From positions 372,277 to 436,276 of the forward strand of contig NZ_BMMQ01000002.1 in the NCBI RefSeq assembly GCF_014646015.1: DNA of 64,000 nt, written 5' to 3'. The stretch comes from Microbacterium nanhaiense. GTDB lineage: Bacteria; Actinomycetota; Actinomycetes; Actinomycetales; Microbacteriaceae. Within the stretch, counting starts at the first letter, position 1, and every line of letters begins with the position of its first letter. The translations under genes were made by a program, and so were the position numbers. Positions 27,604-38,247 of this stretch are shown piece after piece. The notes below the pieces were generated by a model. The model made no database searches. It had not been told where the DNA came from and saw nothing but the letters and a program-made list of their open reading frames with translations.

Positions 27604-27622
27604 CCGCCCAACCGTTGGGCGG
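27604..27622 (+). terminator. Short GC hairpin after the MerR cassette
   Basis: CCGCCCAAC (27604-27612) pairs with GTTGGGCGG (27614-27622). There is no T-rich tract, so it is a weak terminator candidate or an mRNA stabiliser at the border between the cassette and the second DUF6112 gene. Confidence 0.35.
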
Positions 27623-27641
27623 GTACCGCTAGGAGAACGCC

Positions 27642-27962
27642 GTGTACGAACTCGCCACCCAACTGATCAGCCTTCCGATCATCGTGCCGATGGACATCAG
27701 CATCACCCCGAACGATTCCGGCCTGCCTGGGATCGCGCAGCTGCGCACCATCGTCGGTGCCGTCATGACCGTCGGGCTCATCCTGAGCGTGCTCGCGCTC
27801 ATTGTGTCGGCGATCGTGTGGGGCTTCGGATCGAACTCCTCGAACCCGCACCTCGCCTCCCGCGGCAAGGTTGGTGTCCTCGTCTCGTGTGGTGCCGCGG
27901 TGCTGTGCGGTGCGGCGGTGACGCTCATCAACTTCTTCTGGGGCGTCGGCCAGCAGGTCTAA
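27642..27962 (+). CDS. DUF6112 family membrane protein, copy 2
   Basis: A 106-residue protein starting with GTG after AGGAGAACGCC. Two hydrophobic helices (about 38-62 and 80-103) flank a loop SNSSNPHLASRGKVG that mirrors copy 1. The N-terminus is about 18 residues longer. Likely a pilin-like or inner-membrane subunit of the transfer channel. The two copies may form a mixed complex or one may replace the other. Confidence 0.75.
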   Translation: MYELATQLISLPIIVPMDISITPNDSGLPGIAQLRTIVGAVMTVGLILSVLALIVSAIVWGFGSNSSNPHLASRGKVGVLVSCGAAVLCGAAVTLINFFWGVGQQV

Positions 27963-27997
27963 GCAGCGCCCACTGAGATCCCGGAGGAGGGGTAAGC

Positions 27998-29392
27998 ATG
28001 GGCGTCTGCGACATTCCCATCATTTCCAACGTCTGCGACGTGGCCGGTGAAGCCGCCGCCACGCTCATTTCGGCACCGTTCGACTGGCTCGCCTCCGCGA
28101 TGGGGCAAGCCGCCGGATGGCTGATCGAGACGATGTGGCAGGTGTTCGACTCGACCACCCTGGTCGACGTCACCCAGCCCGGCTACCTCGCCGTCTACAA
28201 CCTGCTGTTCGGCATCGGCGTGTTCATCGTGCTGCTGTTCTTCACCTTCCAGCTCGTCCTCGGCCTGATCCGACGAGAACCTGCGGCGCTCTCACGCGCC
28301 GCATTAGGGGCAGCGAAAGCAGTCCTGGGGTCGTTCGTCGTCATCACGTTGACGGCGACGCTGCTCGAGATCGTCGACCAGCTGTGTGTTGGGATCGTGC
28401 AGGCCGCGGGTGAGACGACCGGGTCGATGGGCGACAAGATCGCCCTCCTCACCGCGGGGCTGACCGCGCTGAACATCTCTCTGCCGGGAGTCGGTGCGAT
28501 CATCACGATCTTCCTCGCCGGGCTCATGATCTGCGCGGTCGCGATCGTCTGGTTCTCCCTCCTCATCCGCAAAGCGCTGCTGCTGGTCGCGATCGTGCTC
28601 GCCCCGATCGCCCTCGCCGGCTCGGCATGGGATGTGACAAGGAGCTGGATCGGGAAATGGGCGGCATTCGTGATCGCACTCATCGTCTCGAAACTCGTGC
28701 TCGTCGTCGTGTTCCTGATCGCAATCACGCAGATCTCGACACCGATCGCGGTGGATCTCGCCGCGGTGACCGAACCGATCGTGGGCATCGTGCTGCTGTT
28801 CATCGCGGCATTCGCGCCGTACATGGTCTACCGGTTCATCTCGTTCCTCGGCTTCGACCTCTACCACGCCATGGGCTCCGAACAAGAGGCCAAGGGCGCG
28901 GTCGATCGTCCGTGGCCGATGCCGTCGAAGCCGCAGGGCGACGGCGTGAAGAAAGTCCTCGACGGCGGCGGACCCGGCGGGCCGCCGCCCGGTGGCGGTG
29001 GCGGCGGTGGGACGCCTCCACCCGGCGGCCCACCCTCTGCCGCGGCCGCACCGGCTGCTGAAGCACCCGCGGCATCCGGCGCAGGAGCCGGGGCGGGCGC
29101 TGGTGCTGGTGCTGGTGCCGCTGCTGCAGGCCCTGCCGCTGCGGTGATCATCGGTGCTGAGGTCGTGAAGGGAGCCGCGGAAGCTGGCCCGAAGATCGGC
29201 GGCGCGATCGGCGAGAAGGCGGCTGGTGAAGCGGCCGGTGCCGAGCGGAATCCGTCCGATCCGGGTGTGGAGTCCCCGGCGTCGCCTGCGCCGAAACAGG
29301 GCACGCCGCCTCCGCCGTCGAATCCGGCCCCGCGGCCGCCCGCGGCTGATCCCGCACCGCCGAACAATCCGCCCATGCCGAAGGAAATGTGA
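27998..29392 (+). CDS. TrbL/VirB6-like conjugation membrane protein
   Basis: A 464-residue polytopic channel protein of the mating apparatus. About six to seven hydrophobic segments occupy residues 15-290, including the long aromatic FGIGVFIVLLFFTFQLVLGL stretch. The C-terminal 170 residues are disordered and rich in Gly, Pro and Ala (runs of GGGG and GAGAGAGA). The start follows GGAGGAGG. It overlaps the SCO6880 gene by one base. The low-complexity tail is typical of the actinobacterial family. Confidence 0.85.
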   Translation: MGVCDIPIISNVCDVAGEAAATLISAPFDWLASAMGQAAGWLIETMWQVFDSTTLVDVTQPGYLAVYNLLFGIGVFIVLLFFTFQLVLGLIRREPAALSRAALGAAKAVLGSFVVITLTATLLEIVDQLCVGIVQAAGETTGSMGDKIALLTAGLTALNISLPGVGAIITIFLAGLMICAVAIVWFSLLIRKALLLVAIVLAPIALAGSAWDVTRSWIGKWAAFVIALIVSKLVLVVVFLIAITQISTPIAVDLAAVTEPIVGIVLLFIAAFAPYMVYRFISFLGFDLYHAMGSEQEAKGAVDRPWPMPSKPQGDGVKKVLDGGGPGGPPPGGGGGGGTPPPGGPPSAAAAPAAEAPAASGAGAGAGAGAGAGAAAAGPAAAVIIGAEVVKGAAEAGPKIGGAIGEKAAGEAAGAERNPSDPGVESPASPAPKQGTPPPPSNPAPRPPAADPAPPNNPPMPKEM

Positions 29393-30861
29393 TGTCCCAG
29401 AACACTTCGCAGAACCGTGCCGAGGGCGAACTGCGGCCGGTGAAGTTCTCCCGCCTCACCCGCCGCGGCATCCTCCTCGGCCTTTCCATCGCGCAACTGG
29501 TCACGTTGAGCGTCGGGATCGCGGCGGTCGTATGGGCGTTCTACGCAGGCGGCGGGATGCTCCTCGCATACACGGCCCCGGTGTGGGCGGTCGCGGCGGT
29601 GCTCACGTGGGTGCCGATCGCCAGGCGTCCGATCGTCGAGTGGATTCCGGTCGGCTTCTGGTGGGTGTGGAAGAACACCGGCGGCCAGGCCCTCTACCGC
29701 CGCCGCATCGTCGCACCCCGCCCCGAAGGCACCCTCGCACTGCCGGGCGATATGGCACGCCTGCGCGAATACACCGACCCGACCACCGGGGCCGGAATGA
29801 TCCATGATCCGACGGCGGCGACGCTCACGGTCGTGGTGTCGGTAACGCATCCGGCGTTCGTGCTCCTCGACCCCGGCGAGCAGGAACGCCGGGTCGCATC
29901 CTGGGGGCGCGTGCTCGCGACAGTGTGCCGCTCGGGGCGCGTGTCGATGCTGCAAGTCCTCGAGCGAACCCTGCCGGACTCCGGCAGTGGGCTTGCCGAA
30001 TGGTGGGCCTCGCACGGCACCGGCGACACGTCTTGGGCGGCGACGACGTATGCGGAGCTCATCGACCGGGCCGGCCCCGCCGGGGAACGTCACGCGACGA
30101 CGCTGTCGCTCTCGCTCGACATGCACGCCGCCGCACGGCAGATCCGCACCGCAGGCGGTGGCATCAAGGGAGCCGCCGCCGTGCTCCGGCAGGAGATGTC
30201 GACGCTGATCGCGGCGCTCAGGTCGGCGGATCTTGCGCCATCGGCCTGGTTGACGTGCGGGCAGATCGCGGTGATTCTGCGTTCGGCGTATGATCCGGCG
30301 GTTGCGGCGAGCCTGGAGCGTCATGGCGAGCTCGGGCAGTCGCTCGCGACGGCAGGGCCGGTTGCGGTGAACGAGTCGTGGGACCATTTGCGCACGGATT
30401 CCGCGCATCACGCGGTGCTGTGGATCAGTGAATGGCCGCGCTCGATGGTGTATCCGGGCTTCCTCGCCCCAGTGCTGCTCTCGACGGGCATCCAGCGCTC
30501 ATTCTCGCTGCTGTGCACGCCGATGCGCTCTGACCAGGCCGCCCGCGACATCCGAAAGAAGAAGACCGAGTACATCTCAGACGCACACCAGCGCCAGCGG
30601 ATCGGGCAGATCGAAGACGCTTCCCAGACCGCTGAGTTCCAGGACGTGCTCCAGCAGGAGGCCGATCTCACAGCCGGCCATGGCGTGCTCCGCTACACGG
30701 GGCTCGTTTCGGTGTCGGCGTCGAACGCTGAAGATCTCGACGCAGCGGTCTCGGCGATCGAGCAGGCCGCGATCCAGGCGTCGTGCGAGACGCGGCTTAT
30801 CGTCGGCCAGCAGGCTCAGGCGTTCACGGCAGCGGCACTGCCGCTGTGCCGAACAATATGA
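29392..30861 (+). CDS. SCO6880-family type IV secretion protein
   Basis: A 490-residue conjugation protein. Two hydrophobic helices (about 25-70) resembling PrgI/VirB3 precede a long cytoplasmic domain with no Walker motif, as in the SCO6880 family found upstream of VirB4 ATPases in actinobacterial ICEs. The C-terminus ends QAFTAAALPLCRTI and the stop lies two bases from the end of a convergent inserted gene, so the last few residues may have been changed by that insertion (inference). Confidence 0.85.
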   Translation: MSQNTSQNRAEGELRPVKFSRLTRRGILLGLSIAQLVTLSVGIAAVVWAFYAGGGMLLAYTAPVWAVAAVLTWVPIARRPIVEWIPVGFWWVWKNTGGQALYRRRIVAPRPEGTLALPGDMARLREYTDPTTGAGMIHDPTAATLTVVVSVTHPAFVLLDPGEQERRVASWGRVLATVCRSGRVSMLQVLERTLPDSGSGLAEWWASHGTGDTSWAATTYAELIDRAGPAGERHATTLSLSLDMHAAARQIRTAGGGIKGAAAVLRQEMSTLIAALRSADLAPSAWLTCGQIAVILRSAYDPAVAASLERHGELGQSLATAGPVAVNESWDHLRTDSAHHAVLWISEWPRSMVYPGFLAPVLLSTGIQRSFSLLCTPMRSDQAARDIRKKKTEYISDAHQRQRIGQIEDASQTAEFQDVLQQEADLTAGHGVLRYTGLVSVSASNAEDLDAAVSAIEQAAIQASCETRLIVGQQAQAFTAAALPLCRTI

Positions 30862-30863
30862 GG

Positions 30864-31757
30864 TCAGCCGTCGTTCGCTTCAGACTCGACGTCGTTGCTG
30901 GGGCCTCCGTCAAGCTGTTGGGCAGCTTCCTCGCGTCGAGCCTCACCATCTTCATCTTGAATCTCAGCCAGGACGATGACGTCATCCGCCTCGGCGGTGC
31001 TGGCGTGCCGTCGGCTCGGATGAGTCAGCTCCAGGCTCGCGAGATGCTTCTGAAGACGTTTCGACATGGGGAGGAAAGTGCCAAGTGTGAGGCCGCCAGA
31101 CAGCACCGCGCCAACAACGGGGATCGCTTTCGCAACACCGCTTGCGAACATCTTCTTGGTCATGCTGACACCGATGTAACCGGCGACCTTCTTGACTACT
31201 GGGTAGATCAGGCCCTTCGTGAGAGCCTTTTGCGGAAGCTTCTTCGCTACGTTTGCCGCGATCATTGCCGCGAGTTTCGTGACGCCACCCTGAGCGATCT
31301 GCACACCAAACATGACGCCAACGAAAAGCGTCAAGACGCTCTCTGTCGCTTCGTCCAGCTCGTCGCCTTCGGCAAAGAGATCCGGCCAGCTATAGATGTA
31401 CGCAAGCTTCTGCGCGATCCGCAGCATGTGGCCCATGTATTGGGCCAAGTCAGCCGGAACAGTTCCGATCATGGCCAGCCCACCGGGGAGGCCCGCAACA
31501 GCGGAGATCCCAGAGACCTTCGTCGTCTCATAGGTGATCGAGGTATTTGCGACCTCGGTGATGACTCGCATGGGGATTCCAGCTGCAGCCGGAGAGGTCC
31601 GGATAGCTTCCTCAATCTGGTCTTGAGCGCAGTGTCGCTTCAGCGCAGTCCTCAAGTATTGCGCTCGGTTGATCCGGACACCGGGAAGCTTCGCAGCGGC
31701 GTCTAGTACCTGCGTAAATTTCGTACCAGCGCTCTGGATTTCATTCGGGGTGTCCAT
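30864..31757 (-). CDS. EcsC-like membrane-associated protein inserted on the opposite strand
   Basis: A 297-residue protein resembling the EcsC family: GLPGGLAMIGTVPADLAQYMGHMLRIAQKLAYIY (about 85-120; the motif region is broken here for length) is the characteristic stretch, followed by several weakly hydrophobic glycine-alanine helices. The start at 31757 is chosen because a -10-like TATACG lies about ten bases upstream and no ribosome site is present, so the message may be leaderless. It is the only minus-strand gene inside the transfer operon. Function unknown; candidate cargo such as exclusion, stress or defence. Confidence 0.65.
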   Translation of the reverse strand: MDTPNEIQSAGTKFTQVLDAAAKLPGVRINRAQYLRTALKRHCAQDQIEEAIRTSPAAAGIPMRVITEVANTSITYETTKVSGISAVAGLPGGLAMIGTVPADLAQYMGHMLRIAQKLAYIYSWPDLFAEGDELDEATESVLTLFVGVMFGVQIAQGGVTKLAAMIAANVAKKLPQKALTKGLIYPVVKKVAGYIGVSMTKKMFASGVAKAIPVVGAVLSGGLTLGTFLPMSKRLQKHLASLELTHPSRRHASTAEADDVIVLAEIQDEDGEARREEAAQQLDGGPSNDVESEANDG

Positions 31758-31837
31758 GAAAGCAATCGTATAACTGGGGTCTGACACAGGATGTGGCGGT
31801 GCACCTACGGGGCAATCCACTTGCTCAGGAGGTCATC

Positions 31838-32590
31838 ATGCCCACGTTCTACGATCCCGGTGCTGACGCCGGTGAGGCCTCGGAAGCACTCCGGGGCCTT
31901 GCACACGCCAGCCGCACCTTCGAACACCCGCGAGACCTCTACGGGGTCCTCGGAGACGTGCTCTACGGTGTCCGTTCGCTTCGGCAGGTGCTCGACCAGC
32001 TCGCCCGCGCTCACGTCGAGAACCGGCCGCGTGCTTTCGACGATCACGGCGGCCACGAGGTCGGTTCGAAAGCCGCGCTCGATGCCGCCGACGAGCTGCA
32101 CCAGGCGGCGACGTTGATTGATCAGGTCGAGGACCGGCTCGATAAGGCGCATGCCGCGAGCGGCCGTGTCGCGTGGCGGGATGAGCCCGCGGTGGAGCAG
32201 GTGACGGTGAAGCGGTGGGTCAGTATCTGCTTCCTCCAGGGCGAAGAAGCCGACGAGGTGCTCGAGCTGATCGACGATGAGGGCGTGGATGCCGCGATGA
32301 GCTTCCTGAAGAACTGGGACTACGGCGACGAGACCACCGACGCGGCCCTCGAGAACGGGTATGTGTACGACCTGCCGCCGACCGGCCCGCTGGAACAGGA
32401 AGTCCGTGACGGCGACTACGACATGACCTACAGCCACTCGTTCGGGCACGTCGGCCTCTACCGACTCCACGAGATCCCGCCCGAGGACGCCGTCGACAAG
32501 CAGGCCGAGCTTGCGCAGTCGGGGCCGACGAACTGGTTCGAGCACCCCGGTATCGCTGCGGTCAAGCGCGAGCGGGGGCTGGGGCTGTGA
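31838..32590 (+). CDS. Conserved ICE protein between SCO6880 and VirB4-like genes
   Basis: A 250-residue acidic soluble protein with CAGGAGG before the ATG. The first 110 residues are helical, and the rest contains WVSICFLQGEEADEVLELID and a DYDMTYSHSFGHVGLYRLHE segment. No membrane span or catalytic motif is recognised. The GTGA overlap with the ATPase gene suggests the two are made in fixed ratio. Probably an accessory factor of transfer. Confidence 0.65.
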   Translation: MPTFYDPGADAGEASEALRGLAHASRTFEHPRDLYGVLGDVLYGVRSLRQVLDQLARAHVENRPRAFDDHGGHEVGSKAALDAADELHQAATLIDQVEDRLDKAHAASGRVAWRDEPAVEQVTVKRWVSICFLQGEEADEVLELIDDEGVDAAMSFLKNWDYGDETTDAALENGYVYDLPPTGPLEQEVRDGDYDMTYSHSFGHVGLYRLHEIPPEDAVDKQAELAQSGPTNWFEHPGIAAVKRERGLGL

Positions 32591-34101
32591 ACCGCGACGA
32601 CTCCGAGCGACTGCACACCTCGGTGCTCGTTGCCCCCGCGAGCGAGAAGCGTCGCCTGCGCAAGGAGCGCCGTAAGGCGGCCCAGCAGGTCCAGGCGCAG
32701 AAGCGCGCCACCGAGAAGAAAGCAGCCGTCGCGAAGTTCGAGGCCGAGAAAGCCGAACGCAGGGCGACGACGTATCTCCCGAAGGCGGGTGAGGCGGGGC
32801 CGGCGATGCTGCGGTCGCCGGGCCGTTTCAAGGTCCCGCGGCATCAGGACACCTCGGCCACACTGGCCGGGGCGTACCCGTTTCTCGCAGAGGGCGGCCT
32901 CGGCTCCGACGGCGTCTTCGTCGGCCAGGATCTCTACTCCGGCGGCTCATTCGTCTACGACCCATGGGTGCTCTACTCACGTGGTCTCATCACCGCACCC
33001 AACGTCGTCCTCGCAGGCATCGTCGGGTCCGGGAAATCCTCGCTCGCGAAAAGCCTCTACACGCGCTCGCTCCCATTCGGGCGGCGCGTCTACGTGCCCG
33101 GCGACCCGAAGGGCGAACACACCGCGGTCGCCGAAGCAGTCGGCGGCCGAGCCATCGTCCTCGGCCACGGCCTCTCCACCCGGCTCAACCCACTCGACGA
33201 GGGATACCGGCCCGCCGGTCTCAGCGACGAGACCTGGATCAGCACCGTCGCGTCCCGCCGCCGGGATCTCATCGGTGCACTCGCGGAGACCGTGCTTGAC
33301 CGGCCGCTCACACCACTCGAGCACACGGCCATCGACACGGCGCTGACGGAGACGGTGGCGGAGAATGACGTTCCGATCTTGCCGATGGTCGTCGACCGGG
33401 TCCTCAACCCCAGCCGGACGTCGGACCCTGAGCATCGGCTTGCCGAGGACGGTCGCCTTGTCGGGTACGCACTACGGCGTCTCGTCGCCGGTGACCTTGC
33501 CGGGCTGTTCGACGGGCCGTCGACGGTGACGTTCGATCCGAGCCTGCCGATGATCTCCCTCGACCTCTCACGAGTGGCGGAGAACTCGACACTGATCTCG
33601 GTGCTGATGACGTGCTCGTCAGCGTGGATGGAATCGGCGCTGCTTGACCCGAACGGCGGGCAGCGGTGGTGCATCTACGACGAGGCTTGGCGGCTCATGC
33701 AACACCCGGCGCTTCTTCGCCGTATGGATGCGCACTGGCGGCTCGCTAGGGCGTACGGGATCGCGAACATGCTGATCTTCCACAAGCTCACCGACCTCGA
33801 GAACGTCGGCGACCAGGGATCGGCCATGCGGTCGCTCGCGAACAGCCTGCTCGCTAACGCCGAGACCCGCATCATCTACCGCCAAGAGACCGACCAGCTT
33901 GGCGTCACCGCGAACGCGCTCGGCCTCACCGGCACAGAACAGAAGCTCCTGCCCGGCCTCGGCGTCGGGCAGGGGCTGTGGCGGATCAAGGACCGCTCAT
34001 TCGTCTGTCAGCACCAGCTGCACCCGGCAGAGCTGGAGCTCTTCGACACGACTGGTCGGATGACAGATGAAACCCGCAAGTTCACGATTCCTGAAGGGTA
34101 A
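32587..34101 (+). CDS. VirB4/TraC-like conjugative ATPase
   Basis: A 504-residue motor ATPase of the mating channel. The N-terminus is a charged coiled coil rich in K, R, A and E (about 15-62). Walker A is GIVGSGKSS (144-152), a Walker B-like strand MISLDLS is near 320, and IYDEAWRLM (about 360) is the signature of VirB4 ATPases. It starts with GTG overlapping the previous stop. It is the last gene of this part of the transfer operon before the metal cargo. Confidence 0.88.
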   Translation: MNRDDSERLHTSVLVAPASEKRRLRKERRKAAQQVQAQKRATEKKAAVAKFEAEKAERRATTYLPKAGEAGPAMLRSPGRFKVPRHQDTSATLAGAYPFLAEGGLGSDGVFVGQDLYSGGSFVYDPWVLYSRGLITAPNVVLAGIVGSGKSSLAKSLYTRSLPFGRRVYVPGDPKGEHTAVAEAVGGRAIVLGHGLSTRLNPLDEGYRPAGLSDETWISTVASRRRDLIGALAETVLDRPLTPLEHTAIDTALTETVAENDVPILPMVVDRVLNPSRTSDPEHRLAEDGRLVGYALRRLVAGDLAGLFDGPSTVTFDPSLPMISLDLSRVAENSTLISVLMTCSSAWMESALLDPNGGQRWCIYDEAWRLMQHPALLRRMDAHWRLARAYGIANMLIFHKLTDLENVGDQGSAMRSLANSLLANAETRIIYRQETDQLGVTANALGLTGTEQKLLPGLGVGQGLWRIKDRSFVCQHQLHPAELELFDTTGRMTDETRKFTIPEG

Positions 34102-34143
34102 AACGCCGGAAGATGCGGGTTCAGGCCGTGGCTTCTGGGGCGT

Positions 34144-34174
34144 GGGGTTGCATGTTCGCGGAACCTGCAACCCC
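34144..34174 (+). other. Strong hairpin after the VirB4-like gene
   Basis: GGGGTTGCA (34144-34152) pairs with TGCAACCCC (34166-34174), and inside it GTTC (34154-34157) pairs with GAAC (34161-34164) around a three-base loop. No T tract follows. It may end the transfer operon, protect its mRNA, or be part of a mobilisation site. The rest of 34102-34307 shows only a further small GC hairpin at about 34244-34258. Confidence 0.4.
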
Positions 34175-34271
34175 AGCGACGGTTCGTCCGTCCCCGGTCG
34201 CGTGATTGTGCCGCAAGACCGGGGGCTCTGGCAAGAGATCTGCGGCGGCGTCGCCGCCTGACAGTACACCC

Positions 34272-34318
34272 TTGTCAATTGGTCACTTATAACTGTATAG
34301 TCAGCGCATGCTGACTAT
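34272..34318 (+). promoter_or_regulatory. cmtR promoter and overlapping operator
   Basis: -35 TTGTCA (34272-34277) and -10 TATAGT (34296-34301) are 18 bases apart. A perfect 9-bp inverted repeat, ATAGTCAGC (34297-34305) and GCTGACTAT (34310-34318), overlaps both the -10 and the ATG at 34308. The ATG is six bases after the -10, so the transcript is probably leaderless. Metal-free CmtR would block RNA polymerase here. Confidence 0.75.
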
Positions 34319-34667
34319 TGCTTCGCGGGTTGACGTGATGAACCGACTGGGCCGGGCGATGGCAGACGCGACGCGTTCGCGCATCCTGCTCTCGCTTCTG
34401 GATGGTCCGGGCTATCCGGCACGGCTCGCCCGTGAGCTGGAGTTGACGCGCACGAACGTGTCGAACCATCTCGCGTGCCTGCGTGGGTGTGGGATCGTGG
34501 TCGCCGAGCCCGAGGGCCGGCAGACACGGTACGAGATCGCCGATCCGCATCTCGCTGCCGCGCTGACAGCGCTCGTGGACGTGACGCTCGCGGTTGACGA
34601 GCACGCGCCGTGCATCGACCCGGCCTGCCGGGTCCCGGGGTGCTGCGAGCCGGAGACCGTCTCGTGA
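34308..34667 (+). CDS. cmtR: CmtR-like ArsR/SmtB metal-sensing repressor
   Basis: A 119-residue winged-helix repressor very like Mycobacterium CmtR (Cd/Pb sensor). The recognition helix is ELTRTNVSNHL and the sensor cysteines fall in LACLRGCG (alpha-4 pair) and in the C-terminal HAPCID, matching the three CmtR ligands; extra cysteines follow in ACRVPGCC. It overlaps the CDF pump gene by four bases (GTGA) and its own operator covers the start codon, so it represses itself and the pump until metal binds. Confidence 0.9.
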   Translation: MLTIASRVDVMNRLGRAMADATRSRILLSLLDGPGYPARLARELELTRTNVSNHLACLRGCGIVVAEPEGRQTRYEIADPHLAAALTALVDVTLAVDEHAPCIDPACRVPGCCEPETVS

Positions 34668-35344
34668 CCGGGGCGACGCTGACTCCGGCGAGGATCGGGG
34701 TGCTGCGGCGGCGGATCAGGATCGTCGTGGCGATCACGATCACCTGGAACGTCGTCGAAGCGATTGTCGCCCTCACCGCGGGTGGGGCGGCGTCGTCGGC
34801 GGCATTGATCGGGTTCGGGCTGGACTCGATCGTCGAGGTGCTCTCGGCCGCGGCGGTCGCGTGGCAGTTCGCTGCCCCTGATCCGGAGCGGCGGGAGAAG
34901 ATCACGCTGAGTGTGATCGCGGTGTCGTTCTTCGCTCTCGCCGCCTATGTGACGGTCGATGCGGTGCTGTCGCTGGCGGGGCTGCGTGACCCAGAGCATT
35001 CGCCGGTGGGGATCGCGATCGCCGCCCTCAGTCTCGTGGTGATGCCGTTCCTGTCGTGGTTCGAGCGCCGCACCGGACGTGAGCTGGGGTCGGCGTCGGC
35101 GGTCGCGGACTCGAAGCAGACCCTGATCTGCACTTACCTCTCCGCCGCGCTCCTGGTCGGGCTCGTGCTCAACAGCCTGCTCGGATGGGCGTGGGCAGAC
35201 TCGATCGCCGCGCTTGTGATCGCCGTGTTCGCGATCCGTGAAGGCATCGAAGCCTGGCGGGGTGAGACCTGCACCGAGCCAGTTGCCGCGCTGACTGGGG
35301 AGCGCGAGGCGGACCGCTGCGAGGACGGATGCTGTTCGTCGTAG
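34664..35344 (+). CDS. CDF-family divalent cation efflux protein
   Basis: A 226-residue cation transporter with about five to six transmembrane helices. The second helix has GFGLDSIVE and the fifth DSIAALVI, which carry the metal-binding aspartates of cation diffusion facilitators. The C-terminal tail ends in a cysteine cluster, CEDGCCSS. It lacks the usual large cytoplasmic domain, so it is a short member. The GTG start overlaps cmtR, which predicts Cd, Pb or Zn as substrate. Confidence 0.85.
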   Translation: MTGATLTPARIGVLRRRIRIVVAITITWNVVEAIVALTAGGAASSAALIGFGLDSIVEVLSAAAVAWQFAAPDPERREKITLSVIAVSFFALAAYVTVDAVLSLAGLRDPEHSPVGIAIAALSLVVMPFLSWFERRTGRELGSASAVADSKQTLICTYLSAALLVGLVLNSLLGWAWADSIAALVIAVFAIREGIEAWRGETCTEPVAALTGEREADRCEDGCCSS

Positions 35345-35353
35345 GATGTCAGG

Positions 35354-35372
35354 AATACCCCCTGGGGGTATT
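35354..35372 (+). promoter_or_regulatory. CsoR-type copper operator
   Basis: AATACCCCC-t-GGGGGTATT is a perfect 9-bp inverted repeat around one base and fits the known CsoR box (TACCCC-GGGGTA). It lies about 55 bases before the copper ATPase start. No CsoR gene is present in the window, so the regulator would come from elsewhere in the element or from the host. Confidence 0.8.
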
Positions 35373-35425
35373 GGGTTGTTGTGGGTGACGCACCTGATGC
35401 GGGTGCGCTGACGAAGGAGTGATCG

Positions 35426-37600
<2,175 letters not shown>

Positions 37601-37638
37601 CCGAACTATCGTTGACTATGACCAGGAGGGAGCAGCCG

Positions 37639-38133
37639 TTGAGTGCAGCGCGTGAGCAGCGGGTCGTATCGACGACCGTGCGCCGTGTGCTGCTCAGCGT
37701 CGGGCTCACCCTGCTCGTCATCACCGGCCTGCTCGGCATGCATGCCCTCTCCGTCGGGCACACCCTGCCCATGACCGGACACGACCACGCGGCGGCTTAC
37801 TCTGCTTCGGTGCACGACGTCGCCCTCACACACGACGCCTCCTCCGAGCCGGTGTCGACGATGCGCCACGATGCGTCGAACTCTCTGGAGGCCACGGAGC
37901 AGGGCGCCTGTGCGGGTGATGAGTGTGGCGGGATGTCGCACGATCCTGCGATGCAGATGATGATGTGCGTGCTCGCGCTGCTCGCCGTCGCGCTGGTTCT
38001 TAGCGCGCCGCGCCTGCTCGGCGGCTGGCTCCTGCCCGTACCGTCACCGCTGGTCCGGGTGCGCGTGCTGCTGCGGTCTCTGCCGTGGCCGCGCCCGCCC
38101 TCTCTCCTCGTCCTGTCGATCAGTCGAACCTGA
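37639..38133 (+). CDS. DUF6153-type membrane protein with His/Met-rich loop
   Basis: A protein of about 164 residues with two hydrophobic helices (near 20-42 and 110-130) and an outside loop with GHDHAAAYSASVH, MRHDAS and CGGMSHDPAMQMMM, a histidine and methionine pattern suited to copper. I place the start at TTG 37639 because AGGAGGG lies eight bases upstream; an ATG at 37618 would add seven residues but has no ribosome site. It follows copB by 38 bases. The matching copper genes on both sides suggest a role in copper handling. Confidence 0.7.
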   Translation: MSAAREQRVVSTTVRRVLLSVGLTLLVITGLLGMHALSVGHTLPMTGHDHAAAYSASVHDVALTHDASSEPVSTMRHDASNSLEATEQGACAGDECGGMSHDPAMQMMMCVLALLAVALVLSAPRLLGGWLLPVPSPLVRVRVLLRSLPWPRPPSLLVLSISRT

Positions 38134-38247
38134 TCCGCACCACCCTGCCGCCCGCCCGAACCCTCGGCGCGGTCGGCGGGGTCTCGCCCTGCCCGGGCGA
38201 CGGATCACCACCCCACATTTCGACTGACAAGACAAGGACCTCTTCTC

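Noticed and set aside
27998..30411. Long minus-strand frame opposite the TrbL-like and SCO6880 genes
   Set aside because: Low-complexity proline/alanine antisense of the Gly-rich tail; no independent support.
34067..34261. Small open frame overlapping the end of the VirB4-like gene
   Set aside because: No ribosome site, overlaps the longer gene and a hairpin region, and the composition is not protein-like.
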